A DNA stretch of 64,000 nt from Clostridium sp. (GCA_023663705.1 JAMPGY010000001.1:200054-264053); one strand, 5' to 3'. Shown: positions 51,499 to 61,906, counted from the first letter of the stretch. Numbers and translations are program-made. The notes: a model not told the origin generated them from the sequence alone.

Positions 51499-54400
51499 AT
51501 GAAAAACAGATTCCTATCGCTTTTAGCGCTGCTCGTGTCGTGTGTTTGCGGCATGCGGGCGGCAGATGTGTACGACGGATACACCATCAGCAACGAGGGC
51601 GCCTGGTGCTGGTTTGCCGACCCCCGCGCGCTCCACTACGAGAATGAGGCGGGTACCATCAACGCCTCCTATTTGGGCTATATCGACGTGCACGGCAACA
51701 TCAAGGCCATGCAGTACGACTTCCTCAGCGGGCGAAGCCACGAGGTGCTCATACGCTCCTACTTCCAGCCCGACGACCACAACAATCCTACTTTTCTGGT
51801 GCTGCCCGACGAACGCATCATGATATTCTACTCGCGCCACACAGACGAAGCCTGCTTCTTCTACCGCGTGTCGCGCCAGCCGGGCGACATCACTACGCTG
51901 GGTGAGGAAAAGGTGATACGCACGGCCAACAACACCACCTATCCTTCGCCCTTTATCCTGAGCGACGATCCGCAACATTTCTACCTCTGCTGGCGTGGTG
52001 TCAATTGGCATCCTACTATCGGACGCTACACGTTACCCGATGCCGATGACAATGTGGCGACAGCCTGGGGACCGTATCAGATCGTGCAGTCGACCGGTGC
52101 GCGGCCGTATGCCAAGTACTATAGCAACGGCAAGGATAAGATATACATGACCTACACCACCGGACATCCCGATAATGAGCTGCCCAACTGGGTGTACTTC
52201 AATGCTGTCAACCTCAATGCCACGACGGCTTCAGACGGTAATGTGAACGTGACGCCCACGCTGGAGGACATACGCGGCACGCGCCTGTCCAACATCGCAT
52301 CGGGCCCCTTCAAGGTGTACAAGACCAGCGACTACAAGAACCAGTATCCCTATACGGTGGTGGACGCTCCGGCCGACTATCGCGACTGGGTGTGGCAGAC
52401 GGCGCTCGACGCCCAGGGACGCCCCGTGATAGCCATGGTGCGCATCAACGGCGGTAAGTCGCAGCACGAATACTTCTATGCCAAATGGACGGGTAGTGCT
52501 TGGCGGCTCACCGATCTGGCCGATGGTGGAGGCCGCTTCCATTCGTCCAACACCGAATACTGCTACAGTGGCGGTGAGGCACTCGATCCCGAGAATCCCA
52601 ATGTGATTTACTTGTCTATCCCCACTGCCGGCGAGAGCGGTCAGAAGGTGTACGAGATATGGAAATACACGCTCGACGACGATGGCCGTGTGACGGAGAA
52701 GACTCCTGTGACGCGCAACTCCGCATCGAACAACGTACGTCCTTATGTCTTGCCCAGTTCGTCGCGCTCCCCCCTGCGTTTGGGTTGGATGAATGGCGAC
52801 TACTACTACTGGATGGTGAAGAAAGACTACCCTCAGGGCTATCCCACGGCCTTGCACTGTGACTACGAATGGCAGGAGGCGCTGCGCCCTGTGGCCGACG
52901 CACCCGCTGTGAGTCTCGACTATGCCTGGCGCCCGATGACGGCTGCTGACAGCGAGACGCCGCAATTGCCCGCATCCGAAGTCTTCACGTTGAGTGTGGA
53001 CCTGGCGTTGAGTCCGGCAGTCTACCACGGTACGCTTCTCACCACAGATGCCTTTGCTGTGGGTGTGGGCGAGACCGATGCGCTGCCCTACATAATAATA
53101 GGTGGAGAACGCTACACGAGCACCAACCAACTCTACACCTCGGACAATTGGGCCACCAACTCCAGTGGTACTAACGGCGACCGCTGGCCCACACCGCTGC
53201 CCACGCTCAACCTGACGCTGGCCTACGATGGAGCCCGTCTGGCCGTATACCGTAACGGGCTGCTCGACCAACTCATCCCCGCTGTCGGACTCACGGCCTC
53301 GGGGCTGCGGCTGGGTGGATATGAAGGTGCGCTGGGTGGCATGGTCTACTATACAGAGTGCCTCACCCAGGCCGAACTGAAACACTCGTTGAGTATCCGG
53401 GCGCTGGATGCCCTGTATGTGCCCTCCCGGGTGGTGACCGATTTGGTGCTGCCCACGCGCATGGGTGGAGAGGCTGTGGCTTGGACTTCTTCCGCGCCCG
53501 AACTGATTGCCTCCGATGGCACCTTCTGTGCACCCGAAGCGGAAACCGCCGTGCGGCTTACTGCCACCACGGCCAGCGCTACGCGCACGTTTGACGTTGT
53601 GGCCTGCTCCCGCGACATTGCGGCCAATCTGCTGGCCCATTATGCATTCGAGGCCGACGATGTGACGGTGGAGGCCGACGGACGCACCATTGTAGCCGAT
53701 CTGAGCGGATGCGGACGCCACCTGACGCTGTGCGGTTCGGCCCGCGCCGATGGAGTGCTCGACCTGACGGCCAACCGCCCCGCAGCGTTCGACTCCAACG
53801 GCTACGCCATCGTGCCTGCTGGCCTGCTCGACAGTCTGCGCAGCTACACCGTGATGTTTCAGGCCACATCCGCCTCGCTCTCCTCTGCCCCCCGCTTCTA
53901 CGACTTCGGTTTCTCGTCAGGTAACAGTCTCTTCGGCCGCGCTAACACGCTGGCCGCAGGCATCAAGTTGGGCGGTGGCACCACCACAATGGTCAGTGCC
54001 GCTACGCAGTTGCAGGCAGGCATCACTTACCGCTTGGCCGTAACCTACGACGCCCGCACACGCCGCACCACCCTCTATGTGGACGGCATCCCCGTGGGCA
54101 GTGGCACCGACAATGTGAACGAGGCGTGGCAGATAGCCGCTGCCGGAGCCGACGTGCGCAACTACGTGGGGCGCACCCAGTGGTGGGACACCTCCTATGC
54201 CGCCGATAATGTGGACTATGTCGGCACGATGGATGAACTGCGCATCTACAACACAGCGCTCAGCCTCGGGGAGATAGCCGCCTTGCAGGGTATCCACATC
54301 GACGACGAGTCGCTTAATATCGACTGCACCGCCGCCCTTGTCAACCCTGACTTTGAGCGTACCTTCAGTGTGCTTCCCGCATCGGGCGTGACCGACGACC

Positions 54401-55233
54401 GTGCTATCTACGTGCCCGAAGGTTGGACGGTGGATTACACCGGACGCGACCGTAATGACCTGACGGCACTCAACGCTTCGTGTCTCTACTACGACCTCTT
54501 TGCCTCCGTGGCTAAGCCCGTCGAACTGGGTACGGCCAGTTACCTCGTGCGCCAGAAATGGGGCAACTCATCCATCGGTTTGCGTCAGGAGTGCGACACT
54601 CTGCAGGCCGCCTACTATGCCCTGCAGGCCTCGCTTTGGCAGAGTGGACTGGGCGGGCAGGCCACCATTTGGGCGCAGATGGCCGATGAGGCTCCTCAGT
54701 CCGCCACGGCCCCCTCGGCCACCGGAGCGTGGGAGCGTGCCACAGTGATGGTGCCCTGCGATGGACTGCAGACGCTCACCTTCGGATTTACAGCCCTCCA
54801 CACATCGGACGGCAGCGAGAAACTGCTGGGCGTGGACAATTTTGCATTACTCGACGTGACTGCTAATCGTCAGGCTGACGAGTTGGTCAGTTTGCTTTCT
54901 CGCATGACACTGGCTGCCGAGAGCCTGATGGCCGATGAAACGTTGCCCGAGACATATCGCACGGAGTTGGCCGAGGCCTCCCGCGAGGCCACAGCCGTCA
55001 ACGGTGGAGACGACCGCGACACGGTGTATACCATTTATTGCCGTCTGCGCGATGCCATTCGTGCCGCCCGTAACCCGTTGTCCACAGGTATTGGCCGCGT
55101 GTACAACGGGGCGGAAGTCGCGCAAGGAAGTGCTGTCATCTATTCGCTCGATGGTCGCCGTCTGGCGGCCTCGCCGGAACAGTTACCCCGTGGTGTATAC
55201 TTGGTGGACGGCCACAAGAAGGTGGTGAAGTGA
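51499..55233 (+). CDS. Large secreted BNR_4-repeat protein with LamG domain
   Basis: A 1244-residue exported protein. Residues of about 22-470 form a BNR_4-type seven-bladed propeller, recognisable from GYTISNEGAWCWFADPRALH, SHEVLIRSYFQPDDHNNPTF and NNTTYPSPFILSDDPQHFYL. Members of this group include polysaccharide lyases (for example ulvan lyases) and uncharacterised neuraminidase-like folds. A LamG/concanavalin-like domain spans about 710-935 (LLAHYAFEADDV, YRLAVTYDARTRRTTLYVDG, MDELRIYNTALS). The tail IYSLDGRRLAASPEQLPRG resembles a type IX sorting domain. Catalytic residues were not identified; a uronate-containing glycan substrate is only a guess. Faces the SusD operon together with the GH36-like gene. 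Confidence 0.8.
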   Translation: MKNRFLSLLALLVSCVCGMRAADVYDGYTISNEGAWCWFADPRALHYENEAGTINASYLGYIDVHGNIKAMQYDFLSGRSHEVLIRSYFQPDDHNNPTFLVLPDERIMIFYSRHTDEACFFYRVSRQPGDITTLGEEKVIRTANNTTYPSPFILSDDPQHFYLCWRGVNWHPTIGRYTLPDADDNVATAWGPYQIVQSTGARPYAKYYSNGKDKIYMTYTTGHPDNELPNWVYFNAVNLNATTASDGNVNVTPTLEDIRGTRLSNIASGPFKVYKTSDYKNQYPYTVVDAPADYRDWVWQTALDAQGRPVIAMVRINGGKSQHEYFYAKWTGSAWRLTDLADGGGRFHSSNTEYCYSGGEALDPENPNVIYLSIPTAGESGQKVYEIWKYTLDDDGRVTEKTPVTRNSASNNVRPYVLPSSSRSPLRLGWMNGDYYYWMVKKDYPQGYPTALHCDYEWQEALRPVADAPAVSLDYAWRPMTAADSETPQLPASEVFTLSVDLALSPAVYHGTLLTTDAFAVGVGETDALPYIIIGGERYTSTNQLYTSDNWATNSSGTNGDRWPTPLPTLNLTLAYDGARLAVYRNGLLDQLIPAVGLTASGLRLGGYEGALGGMVYYTECLTQAELKHSLSIRALDALYVPSRVVTDLVLPTRMGGEAVAWTSSAPELIASDGTFCAPEAETAVRLTATTASATRTFDVVACSRDIAANLLAHYAFEADDVTVEADGRTIVADLSGCGRHLTLCGSARADGVLDLTANRPAAFDSNGYAIVPAGLLDSLRSYTVMFQATSASLSSAPRFYDFGFSSGNSLFGRANTLAAGIKLGGGTTTMVSAATQLQAGITYRLAVTYDARTRRTTLYVDGIPVGSGTDNVNEAWQIAAAGADVRNYVGRTQWWDTSYAADNVDYVGTMDELRIYNTALSLGEIAALQGIHIDDESLNIDCTAALVNPDFERTFSVLPASGVTDDRAIYVPEGWTVDYTGRDRNDLTALNASCLYYDLFASVAKPVELGTASYLVRQKWGNSSIGLRQECDTLQAAYYALQASLWQSGLGGQATIWAQMADEAPQSATAPSATGAWERATVMVPCDGLQTLTFGFTALHTSDGSEKLLGVDNFALLDVTANRQADELVSLLSRMTLAAESLMADETLPETYRTELAEASREATAVNGGDDRDTVYTIYCRLRDAIRAARNPLSTGIGRVYNGAEVAQGSAVIYSLDGRRLAASPEQLPRGVYLVDGHKKVVK

Positions 55234-55289
55234 GTCTGTGGTCCGCTTGAGGGCGTACGTGATATAGCATTTCCAGTGCAGGGCGCGGG

Positions 55290-55327
55290 AGAGAGGGCGG
55301 CATATTGACGTGCTGTCCTCTCTTTTT
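55290..55327 (+). terminator. Terminator after the BNR_4 gene
   Basis: A 14-bp stem with four G-U pairs (55290-55303 with 55310-55323), followed by TTTT. The remainder of the 381-bp gap (55234-55614) holds only the promoter box at 55533-55540. Confidence 0.65.
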
Positions 55328-55532
55328 CGTACATGACCATGTGGCCGTGCGGATGATGGGAGTTTGTTGCCGGATTTTATGGGATTACGCGCCGGCCAAT
55401 GCCATAGAATAACGTTGTGAAAGGGTAATTGTCGCGCTTATTGCTCCCGCATGGTGCACTAACAGGCTGCTGTGGCACTTCTACGGGTGTGATTTCCCGG
55501 TTGATTGTACGGTGTAATCGAAAAAGAAACGT

Positions 55533-55540
55533 TATATTTG
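55533..55540 (+). promoter_or_regulatory. -7 box upstream of the GH36-like gene
   Basis: TATATTTG matches TAnnTTTG, 74 bp before the ATG at 55615. Confidence 0.55.
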
Positions 55541-55614
55541 TAGGCGGTCTGGGTTGCACCGGCTGGAAATGCTCTGAAAAACTATTTTATAACATACAAC
55601 TCTTAATTAACCCT

Positions 55615-58600
55615 ATGAAAACAAGAAAGACATTACTTACGGCTTCGCTGGCTCTGTGGTTGGGCGGAGCGGCCTCGTATGTGGAGGCGCAGACGGTAAT
55701 CTTCCCGCAGGCCCATCAGCCCGGTGTGGCTCAGGTGGATGCGGAAGCCGACTCGTGGACATTGGCCAACGACCTGTTGCAGGCCACTTTCGTGCGACAG
55801 GACGGACGGCTCAGCTTTGGTGGTAGCGACGCACTGACGCTGAAGGCCGGAACCGAACTGTTCCGCATCCGCATGGGCAACGGCACGGAAGTGGCAGCCT
55901 CAGAGATGACGCTGGGCGAGGTGCGCACGGTGGATTTGGCGGGTGACCCCGCGGCTGTGAAAGGCTCCCGTCGCTTCGATGGCAAGGCGCTTGAGGCAGA
56001 CTTCACTTACGGGACGCTGGCCATCACGTGGCGTGCCGTGCTGCGCGACGGATCGCACTATCTGCGCACGGAGATGGATATCCGCGCCACGCAGGACACT
56101 CCCATGCACTCCGTCACACCGATGATTTACGATGTGGACAATAGCCATGGGGTTGCCGCCCCCACCGTGGTGGGCAACACGCGCGGAGCCGTGCTGGCCG
56201 GAGACCGCATCTTTGCCGGGCTGGAGACACCGATGGGAATCAACACCTGTGGCACGACGGGCGACATGGAGACTTTTGTATACAACGCATGGACGGCCGA
56301 CTCCTTCATCTGGACACCCGGTTTCGATACTCCTCAGGACATTATTGATTTGGGCTATGCACCGACCGACATTGTGGGCAAGAGGGGCTATCTCTCTTTC
56401 CGCGAAGCAGGTGACTACAAGATCACCTTTGCCTATGCAAGCGGCAGCCATCGTCTCAATATAGTGGGCGTGGACATCGTGAAGGATGGCATAGTGGTGG
56501 CCAGCGACTATCATTTCGGATTCACCGGCAACCAGGCGCAGAACAACGTCTACACCCTTGCCGTGCCCGAGGCCGGGGCCTATCAGGTACGTTATTTCTG
56601 CGAAGTGAAGACGGAGACCATCACCAGCACCGGTACCATTACATATGACAAGCGTGTGAGTCAGCCTGTCATCGTATACGACCAGCCCGTTGCCACGCGC
56701 GCCGCGCGCCGCGCGCTACGGGTGTTGCCCGCTGGAGCTGCTTTGGATGAAGACGAGACAATGACCGACTCGTGGACTCCCGAGAGTTGGACGTTGCGCG
56801 GCGATCTTCCAGCCCGTGTGACGGAGTTGGGCTATGATGAGGCACTCGTGATGGAGCAGCCGTTGATGATACGTCCCGACAAGGGTGTGCTCACCGCCGA
56901 GTTCCTCTATCAGAGCGGCTACCATGCCCTCGTCACGCTGGGAGTGGATCTGGTGGATTCCGAAGGAAACGTGGTGGTGTCAGACTACCATAAGGGCAAT
57001 TCCGGTCACAACAAGACGGGCCACATCTACAATCTGAACATTCCTTATAGTGGTGATTTCAACATACGTTACTTCGGTGGAAACACCAACGATGACAATA
57101 CTTCCTCTGGGCGCGTCAACCTGTCGCTCACGGCCGTGCCCGACACAGTACATCTGCAGGCGCCCCTGACGGTGCCCATCCAAGGTGTGTGGAGTCGCAA
57201 CACCACGCTGGCTGCCGGAGAGACGTGGAACGTGAGCGCTGTGGTGGGGCTCATTGCTCCGGGGCAGGCACGTCGTTCTTTCCTGGCTTATAGCGAGCGC
57301 GAGCGTGCTGTGCCTTGGCGCCCCTATCCGGTCTACATCTCGTGGTACGAACTTAATATTGACCGCAACAATTCAGCCGACTATTCGGGTAATATGACCG
57401 TGGAGCAGTGTGCCGATGTGGTGAATCATTGGAAGACGGACTTCTACGATGTGTACGACACCAGTGTGAAGGCCTTCGTCTGGGATGACGGATGGGATCA
57501 GTATGGTACGTGGACTTTCAACAAGAACTTCCCCAACGGATTCACCGAGCCCGATGCTTTGGCTCGTCAGATGGGATCCGGTATCGGTGGATGGCTGGGT
57601 CCCGTGGGCGGTTATGGACAGAGCGGTAACTATCGTCGTGCCTATTGGAACGGTAAGGGCGGTATGCAGCTCAGCAATCCTGACTATTATAAGGTGTTCC
57701 TCGATGCATGTAGCTACATGATAAACAATTATGATTTCCGTTTCTTCAAGTTCGACGGAATCAGTGCCCAGTTCAGTGCCGTGGGACCCGATGCTGGTAC
57801 CACAGGTGAGGAAAACGCCGAGGCCATCATCAACGTCGAGCGCGAGGTGCGCAAGGTGAAGGAGGACATCTTCTTCAACACCACCGTGGGCACGTGGGCA
57901 TCGCCCTTCTGGTTCCAGTTTACTGACGCCGTATGGCGCCAGGAGAACGACTACGGCACAATCGGCAATCAAGGCTCCGACCGTGAGCGCTGGATCACTT
58001 ATCGCGACCGATTGGTATATCAGAACTTTGTGCAGAATTCACCGCTTTGTCCCATCAATACGCTGATGACCCACGGATTCATTCTCAGCTCATTTGGTAA
58101 TGTGTCCAAGGATATGGACTACGATGGCATCGTGCGTGAACTCCGCTGTGCATTTGCCTGCGGTTCGGGTATGGTGGAACTCTACAACGACTACAAACTG
58201 ATGAACAGCATCAATGGCGGACGTCTTTGGGCTGATTTGGCCGAATGTGTGAAGTGGCAGCAGGATAATGCCGATGTGCTGGCCGACATTCATTGGGTGG
58301 GCGGTAACCCGTGGGACGGTTCCCGTGCCAATGTCTACGGATGGGCTTCGTGGAACGGACGCAAGGCCACGCTGGCACTGCGCAACCCCTCGGCTTCGCA
58401 GCAGACCTTCACCACCACTCTGCGGCAGGCACTTGATATTCCGGCCTATGTGCAGACCACCATTACACTGACCGATGCCTTTGCACAGGACGTATTGGGC
58501 GGACTGACTACAGGTGAACCCATTGACATTGATACGGAGTTGATGCTCACGTTGCCCGCCTCGTCTGTGTTCGTGTTCAACGGAATGGATGCCAATGCTT

Positions 58601-58740
58601 CTACGGCCATCGCCACTGTTCCGGCTGCTACCGCCGCACAGACCAAGGCCGACGGTGCGATCTACGACCTGAGCGGTCGCCGCGTGAGTCGTCCCGTCAA
58701 GGGAGTTTACATTGTAGATGGCAAGAAAGTGGTGTATTGA
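55615..58740 (+). CDS. Large secreted GH36/melibiase-like glycoside hydrolase
   Basis: A 1041-residue exported protein; the ATG at 55615 opens the signal peptide MKTRKTLLTASLALWLGG, while the longer frame to 55429 lies in the leader. Residues 30-220 form a beta-sandwich. Two copies of a domain of about 100 residues follow (about 229-328 and 385-487), sharing DS-W-P, LGY, GVD, SDYH and RYF positions. A TIM barrel then has FVWDDGWDQYG (about 622-632) and FFKFDG with D714, the clan-D position of the nucleophile. A Greek-key domain and a short tail (YDLSGRRVSRPVKGVYIVDG) end it. Alpha-galactosidase or alpha-N-acetylgalactosaminidase activity is a family-level guess; related proteins are sometimes mislabelled enterotoxin. 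Confidence 0.78.
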   Translation: MKTRKTLLTASLALWLGGAASYVEAQTVIFPQAHQPGVAQVDAEADSWTLANDLLQATFVRQDGRLSFGGSDALTLKAGTELFRIRMGNGTEVAASEMTLGEVRTVDLAGDPAAVKGSRRFDGKALEADFTYGTLAITWRAVLRDGSHYLRTEMDIRATQDTPMHSVTPMIYDVDNSHGVAAPTVVGNTRGAVLAGDRIFAGLETPMGINTCGTTGDMETFVYNAWTADSFIWTPGFDTPQDIIDLGYAPTDIVGKRGYLSFREAGDYKITFAYASGSHRLNIVGVDIVKDGIVVASDYHFGFTGNQAQNNVYTLAVPEAGAYQVRYFCEVKTETITSTGTITYDKRVSQPVIVYDQPVATRAARRALRVLPAGAALDEDETMTDSWTPESWTLRGDLPARVTELGYDEALVMEQPLMIRPDKGVLTAEFLYQSGYHALVTLGVDLVDSEGNVVVSDYHKGNSGHNKTGHIYNLNIPYSGDFNIRYFGGNTNDDNTSSGRVNLSLTAVPDTVHLQAPLTVPIQGVWSRNTTLAAGETWNVSAVVGLIAPGQARRSFLAYSERERAVPWRPYPVYISWYELNIDRNNSADYSGNMTVEQCADVVNHWKTDFYDVYDTSVKAFVWDDGWDQYGTWTFNKNFPNGFTEPDALARQMGSGIGGWLGPVGGYGQSGNYRRAYWNGKGGMQLSNPDYYKVFLDACSYMINNYDFRFFKFDGISAQFSAVGPDAGTTGEENAEAIINVEREVRKVKEDIFFNTTVGTWASPFWFQFTDAVWRQENDYGTIGNQGSDRERWITYRDRLVYQNFVQNSPLCPINTLMTHGFILSSFGNVSKDMDYDGIVRELRCAFACGSGMVELYNDYKLMNSINGGRLWADLAECVKWQQDNADVLADIHWVGGNPWDGSRANVYGWASWNGRKATLALRNPSASQQTFTTTLRQALDIPAYVQTTITLTDAFAQDVLGGLTTGEPIDIDTELMLTLPASSVFVFNGMDANASTAIATVPAATAAQTKADGAIYDLSGRRVSRPVKGVYIVDGKKVVY

Positions 58741-58816
58741 ATGTAAACAGATCGTCCTTCCGGATTGCCCGCAGCCTGCGGGCAGTTAGGGAGGATTACG
58801 AGATAGAACAATAAGC

Positions 58817-58869
58817 AAAGAGAAGCGAGCCTTGCGGAATGTGATTCACCGCGAGGCTCGCTTCTCTTT
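58817..58869. terminator. Strong bidirectional terminator
   Basis: A 21-bp stem (58817-58837 with 58849-58869, one G-U pair) followed by TTTTATATA, between the convergent GH36-like and TlpA-like genes. Confidence 0.9.
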
Positions 58870-58917
58870 TATATAGATCTAACTATGTTATATTTTCCAG
58901 CCGCAAGCTATGCCGCA

Positions 58918-60291
58918 CTACATGCCCGGCAGACGGTTCAGATAGCTGCGTATCTCGGGTGAGGAGGGGCGCAACATATTGGCGTTTACAATCCGTCCCT
59001 CGGGATCGAGCAGGATGAAGTGAGGGATTCCGCTGGCTTTGTAAGCCGTCTGAAACTTGCTGCCTGTGCCCAGGAACAACTGCACACCGGCCATCTGCTG
59101 GCTTTCCACTACCTTCAGCCAATCGGCTTTGCGGGCATCCACCGACAGGCTCACGAAGGTGATGTTGCGGTCTTTGAATTCACTTTCCAACTGCTTCAGG
59201 TGAGGAATCTCGCGTCGGCAGGGACCACACCAGGTAGCCCACAGATCAATATACACGTATTTGCCCCGGAAGTCGGCCACGTGCCAGTCTTTGTTGTCGC
59301 GGTCCCAGGCGCGGAAGTCGGGTGAGGGCTTTCCTGTCTTTACCACATCCCAGGCGTCATACTTCTCGCGGAAGGCGGCCTGTAGCACAGTGTCGGTCAC
59401 AAACGTACTGTACAGGTTCATCATTTCGTCGATACCCTCAATACCGTATTGTTCCACCTGCTCGATGGCCAGCACGTTGAGCAGTGCTTGCTTCACCTTC
59501 TCGTTCTCCACGTTGTCTGCGATGTAGCCCATCATGCACACCGTACGGTCGTAGGGCGTGCGTGCCTCTCCGCGCTTGCAGCCGAAGATGTGTGCGATCT
59601 CTTTCATATATTCGCGATACTCCTTGATGCCGGTGTAGCGTTCGTCTTCCACGGCACGCCGGCGAATTTCGGAGTAGTAGGCCGAGTCGGGCACGTAGGT
59701 TGTGTCCTGAGCCACAAAGGGATGGCCGGCGGCATACATGATGAGTGCCGAGTTGTAGGCGAAGTCAATACGTCCCGTCTCGGTGGTGACGAAGAGCGGA
59801 CTCACTTCCTGCAGTTTCCACGCTTTGAGGATGCGGTGGGCCGAGGCACGTTTCTGATCCACCAGTTCGGTGAATTCGTCGAACGGCAGCGCCAGTTTCT
59901 CTTCGGGAGGAGCCACAAGTTTCACTTGGTTGAGGTAGTTGAACACCTTTTCCCGTCCGCCTTCGGCTTCATAGGCCACCTGGTCTTTGAAACGGCTTCC
60001 ATCGAAACTTACGTGGATGCGGTCGCCGTCCTCCAGGAAGATGGGGCGTGCGTTCATGCCGTAGAAGAGATTGGCGTGTACGCCTTCGATGCCTTGGAAC
60101 GTGTGTGATCCGTGCCCGTTGTCGTCCAGCGGAATCTCCACAATCGTGGTCTGATACACCACGGCCACGGTCGAAGTGGTTTTGTTGGTCACGTCCACCG
60201 TCAGTTGGATATCGGCGCGTGCCGGTGCGGTGGCTGCCGCCCATAGAGCCAGCGTTGCGGCCAGCGCTTTGTTGCTTATCAGATGTTTCAT
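58918..60291 (-). CDS. TlpA-like thiol-disulfide oxidoreductase
   Basis: A 457-residue exported protein. Residues of about 25-110 form a beta-rich N-terminal domain of the sort seen in Bacteroides TlpA proteins (ARPIFLEDGDRIHVSFDG), a helical region follows, and the C-terminal 140 residues are a thioredoxin fold with active site WATWCGPCRREIPHLKQLES and the cis-proline in GIPHFILLDPEGRI. A periplasmic disulfide or cytochrome-c-reductant role is typical. It is the last gene of the SusD - DUF4843 - PKD-like operon, 19 bp after its neighbour, so it probably matures or reduces components of that surface system. Confidence 0.88.
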   Translation of the reverse strand: MKHLISNKALAATLALWAAATAPARADIQLTVDVTNKTTSTVAVVYQTTIVEIPLDDNGHGSHTFQGIEGVHANLFYGMNARPIFLEDGDRIHVSFDGSRFKDQVAYEAEGGREKVFNYLNQVKLVAPPEEKLALPFDEFTELVDQKRASAHRILKAWKLQEVSPLFVTTETGRIDFAYNSALIMYAAGHPFVAQDTTYVPDSAYYSEIRRRAVEDERYTGIKEYREYMKEIAHIFGCKRGEARTPYDRTVCMMGYIADNVENEKVKQALLNVLAIEQVEQYGIEGIDEMMNLYSTFVTDTVLQAAFREKYDAWDVVKTGKPSPDFRAWDRDNKDWHVADFRGKYVYIDLWATWCGPCRREIPHLKQLESEFKDRNITFVSLSVDARKADWLKVVESQQMAGVQLFLGTGSKFQTAYKASGIPHFILLDPEGRIVNANMLRPSSPEIRSYLNRLPGM

Positions 60292-60310
60292 GTCTGTAAT
60301 GTCGGTTTAT

Positions 60311-61906
60311 TTAGGGTTGATAAATGATGTTCTCACGATAAATCACATCCACGATGTCGGCAAATCCGCCGTATTCTTCGCGCGGTTGCTCACCGGCGAA
60401 GTTGCCCTCGCTACGGAATCCTTCGTAAATGCGCAGGTGTCCTTCGCCATTCCCGTCCTTCGAGGCTACAATAAGGTCGTAGGAACGGTTTTCGGGGTCA
60501 TCCTGTTCCCATAGGTAGAATTTCAGCAGCGTCACCTCCTCGCCTTCGGGTAGTGTGATGTCAGGATGTGCCGTGAACGTGGCGTCCGACAGGTTGACAC
60601 GGTATACTGTGCCTCCCACGGCGTAGTACATGTAGTTCTTTAACGAACTGAAGGCAAACTGTGTGGCGTTGACGATGCCGGTGCAGTCCGACAGGTCGGC
60701 ATATGCGGTCTTCTCGTAGGCATAGCCGAACTTGTCGCTGTTGCCGAAGGAGTAGAGGTCGCCCAGAATCACACCGTAGAGAAAGGTCTTTTTGTTTCGG
60801 TTGGTCAGCACGGCGTAGGTGGTTCCGTTGTCGTCCTGGTTACGGTCGTAGCGCGTGTTGTAGATACCGGTGAGCGTCATGCGGTCGGCGGTCTTGGGCC
60901 AGGCGAACAGATCGTCGCCGAGCACGGTGAATCCGTCGGTCGCCAGATCGGCCATGGGCTCATCACTGGTGTTGTCCAGTCCCAGCAGGGTAAACTGTTC
61001 GGCACACACCACGAAGCGGCAGTTGTTCTTGTCCCACATCATGAACGAGGGCACATTTTGCATAGCTTTGGCGTTGTAGCCTACAGCAGGCGACACGTAG
61101 AACTTGTTGCTGCGCACCGATCCGAACAGGCCGTCGCCCATGAGCGTATTGCAGTAATATACGCGTCCTTTAGGGTCGACGATCACTTTCCCGGGGAATC
61201 GGGTGCTCAGGCAGGCTACACCACCCGTGTAGATGCCGGTGCCGAATTCGTTGGCGATGAGGTAGGATTGGTTCCATTCAAAGTCGTTTGTGCTCAGGCG
61301 GGTGCAACCGTCATCGGTCACCAGATAGAAAGGCTCAGCCATTTTCGGATCGCACACCAATTGTTGCGGTCCGTTCCAAGCGCCCGGTTCGGTTCCGTCC
61401 AGCAGGTTGCGGTAGATGTTGTCGGTGGTCTTGATGTGCGATACCATGTCGATTCGTGTGCGTCCGTTGTCAGAGCAGAGCACAAGCCATCCGGCTGATG
61501 TGCCGGTGTTCACCCGCAGGCCGGCAGTTCCCTGGTAGTAGAGATTGGTATCGCGTTCCCGGATGTTGAGCACCAGCGTGTATTCGCCTTGCGGCAGTGT
61601 GAGTTCGGTGTCGAGCATCAAGTCCGTGCCCACTACGGCAGGATCGCGTTGTCCCGTGCGGTCGTAGGCCATCCATTCATAGGTGTAGGTTTCGGGGGTG
61701 AAGGCGGCGGCTTCCACGCGGGGAGTGACGGTGAAGCGTTCACGTGCGATGGCCACATACTGTTCTTCGAGTCGCACGGTTAAGTCGTTGAGCGCGTGAT
61801 AGTCGTAATTACCTTTGTCGTCGGCGCAGGCCAGACAGACGAGGCAGAGCAGTGTCGTTATCAGATGGTGCAGCACGGTTGTGCAGGTTATTTTTCTATT
61901 CTTCAT
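60311..61906 (-). CDS. PKD-like family lipoprotein
   Basis: A 531-residue lipoprotein with lipobox LVCLACADDKGNYDYHALND; the CxDDKGNYDY start is the signature of PKD-like lipoproteins found beside SusC/SusD pairs. Two PKD-like beta domains (about 35-125) precede a long beta-rich part that looks like a propeller. ATG 61906 is chosen over 61921 because it begins the signal peptide. Probably a surface-exposed ligand-binding partner of the SusCD transporter. Confidence 0.85.
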   Translation of the reverse strand: MKNRKITCTTVLHHLITTLLCLVCLACADDKGNYDYHALNDLTVRLEEQYVAIARERFTVTPRVEAAAFTPETYTYEWMAYDRTGQRDPAVVGTDLMLDTELTLPQGEYTLVLNIRERDTNLYYQGTAGLRVNTGTSAGWLVLCSDNGRTRIDMVSHIKTTDNIYRNLLDGTEPGAWNGPQQLVCDPKMAEPFYLVTDDGCTRLSTNDFEWNQSYLIANEFGTGIYTGGVACLSTRFPGKVIVDPKGRVYYCNTLMGDGLFGSVRSNKFYVSPAVGYNAKAMQNVPSFMMWDKNNCRFVVCAEQFTLLGLDNTSDEPMADLATDGFTVLGDDLFAWPKTADRMTLTGIYNTRYDRNQDDNGTTYAVLTNRNKKTFLYGVILGDLYSFGNSDKFGYAYEKTAYADLSDCTGIVNATQFAFSSLKNYMYYAVGGTVYRVNLSDATFTAHPDITLPEGEEVTLLKFYLWEQDDPENRSYDLIVASKDGNGEGHLRIYEGFRSEGNFAGEQPREEYGGFADIVDVIYRENIIYQP

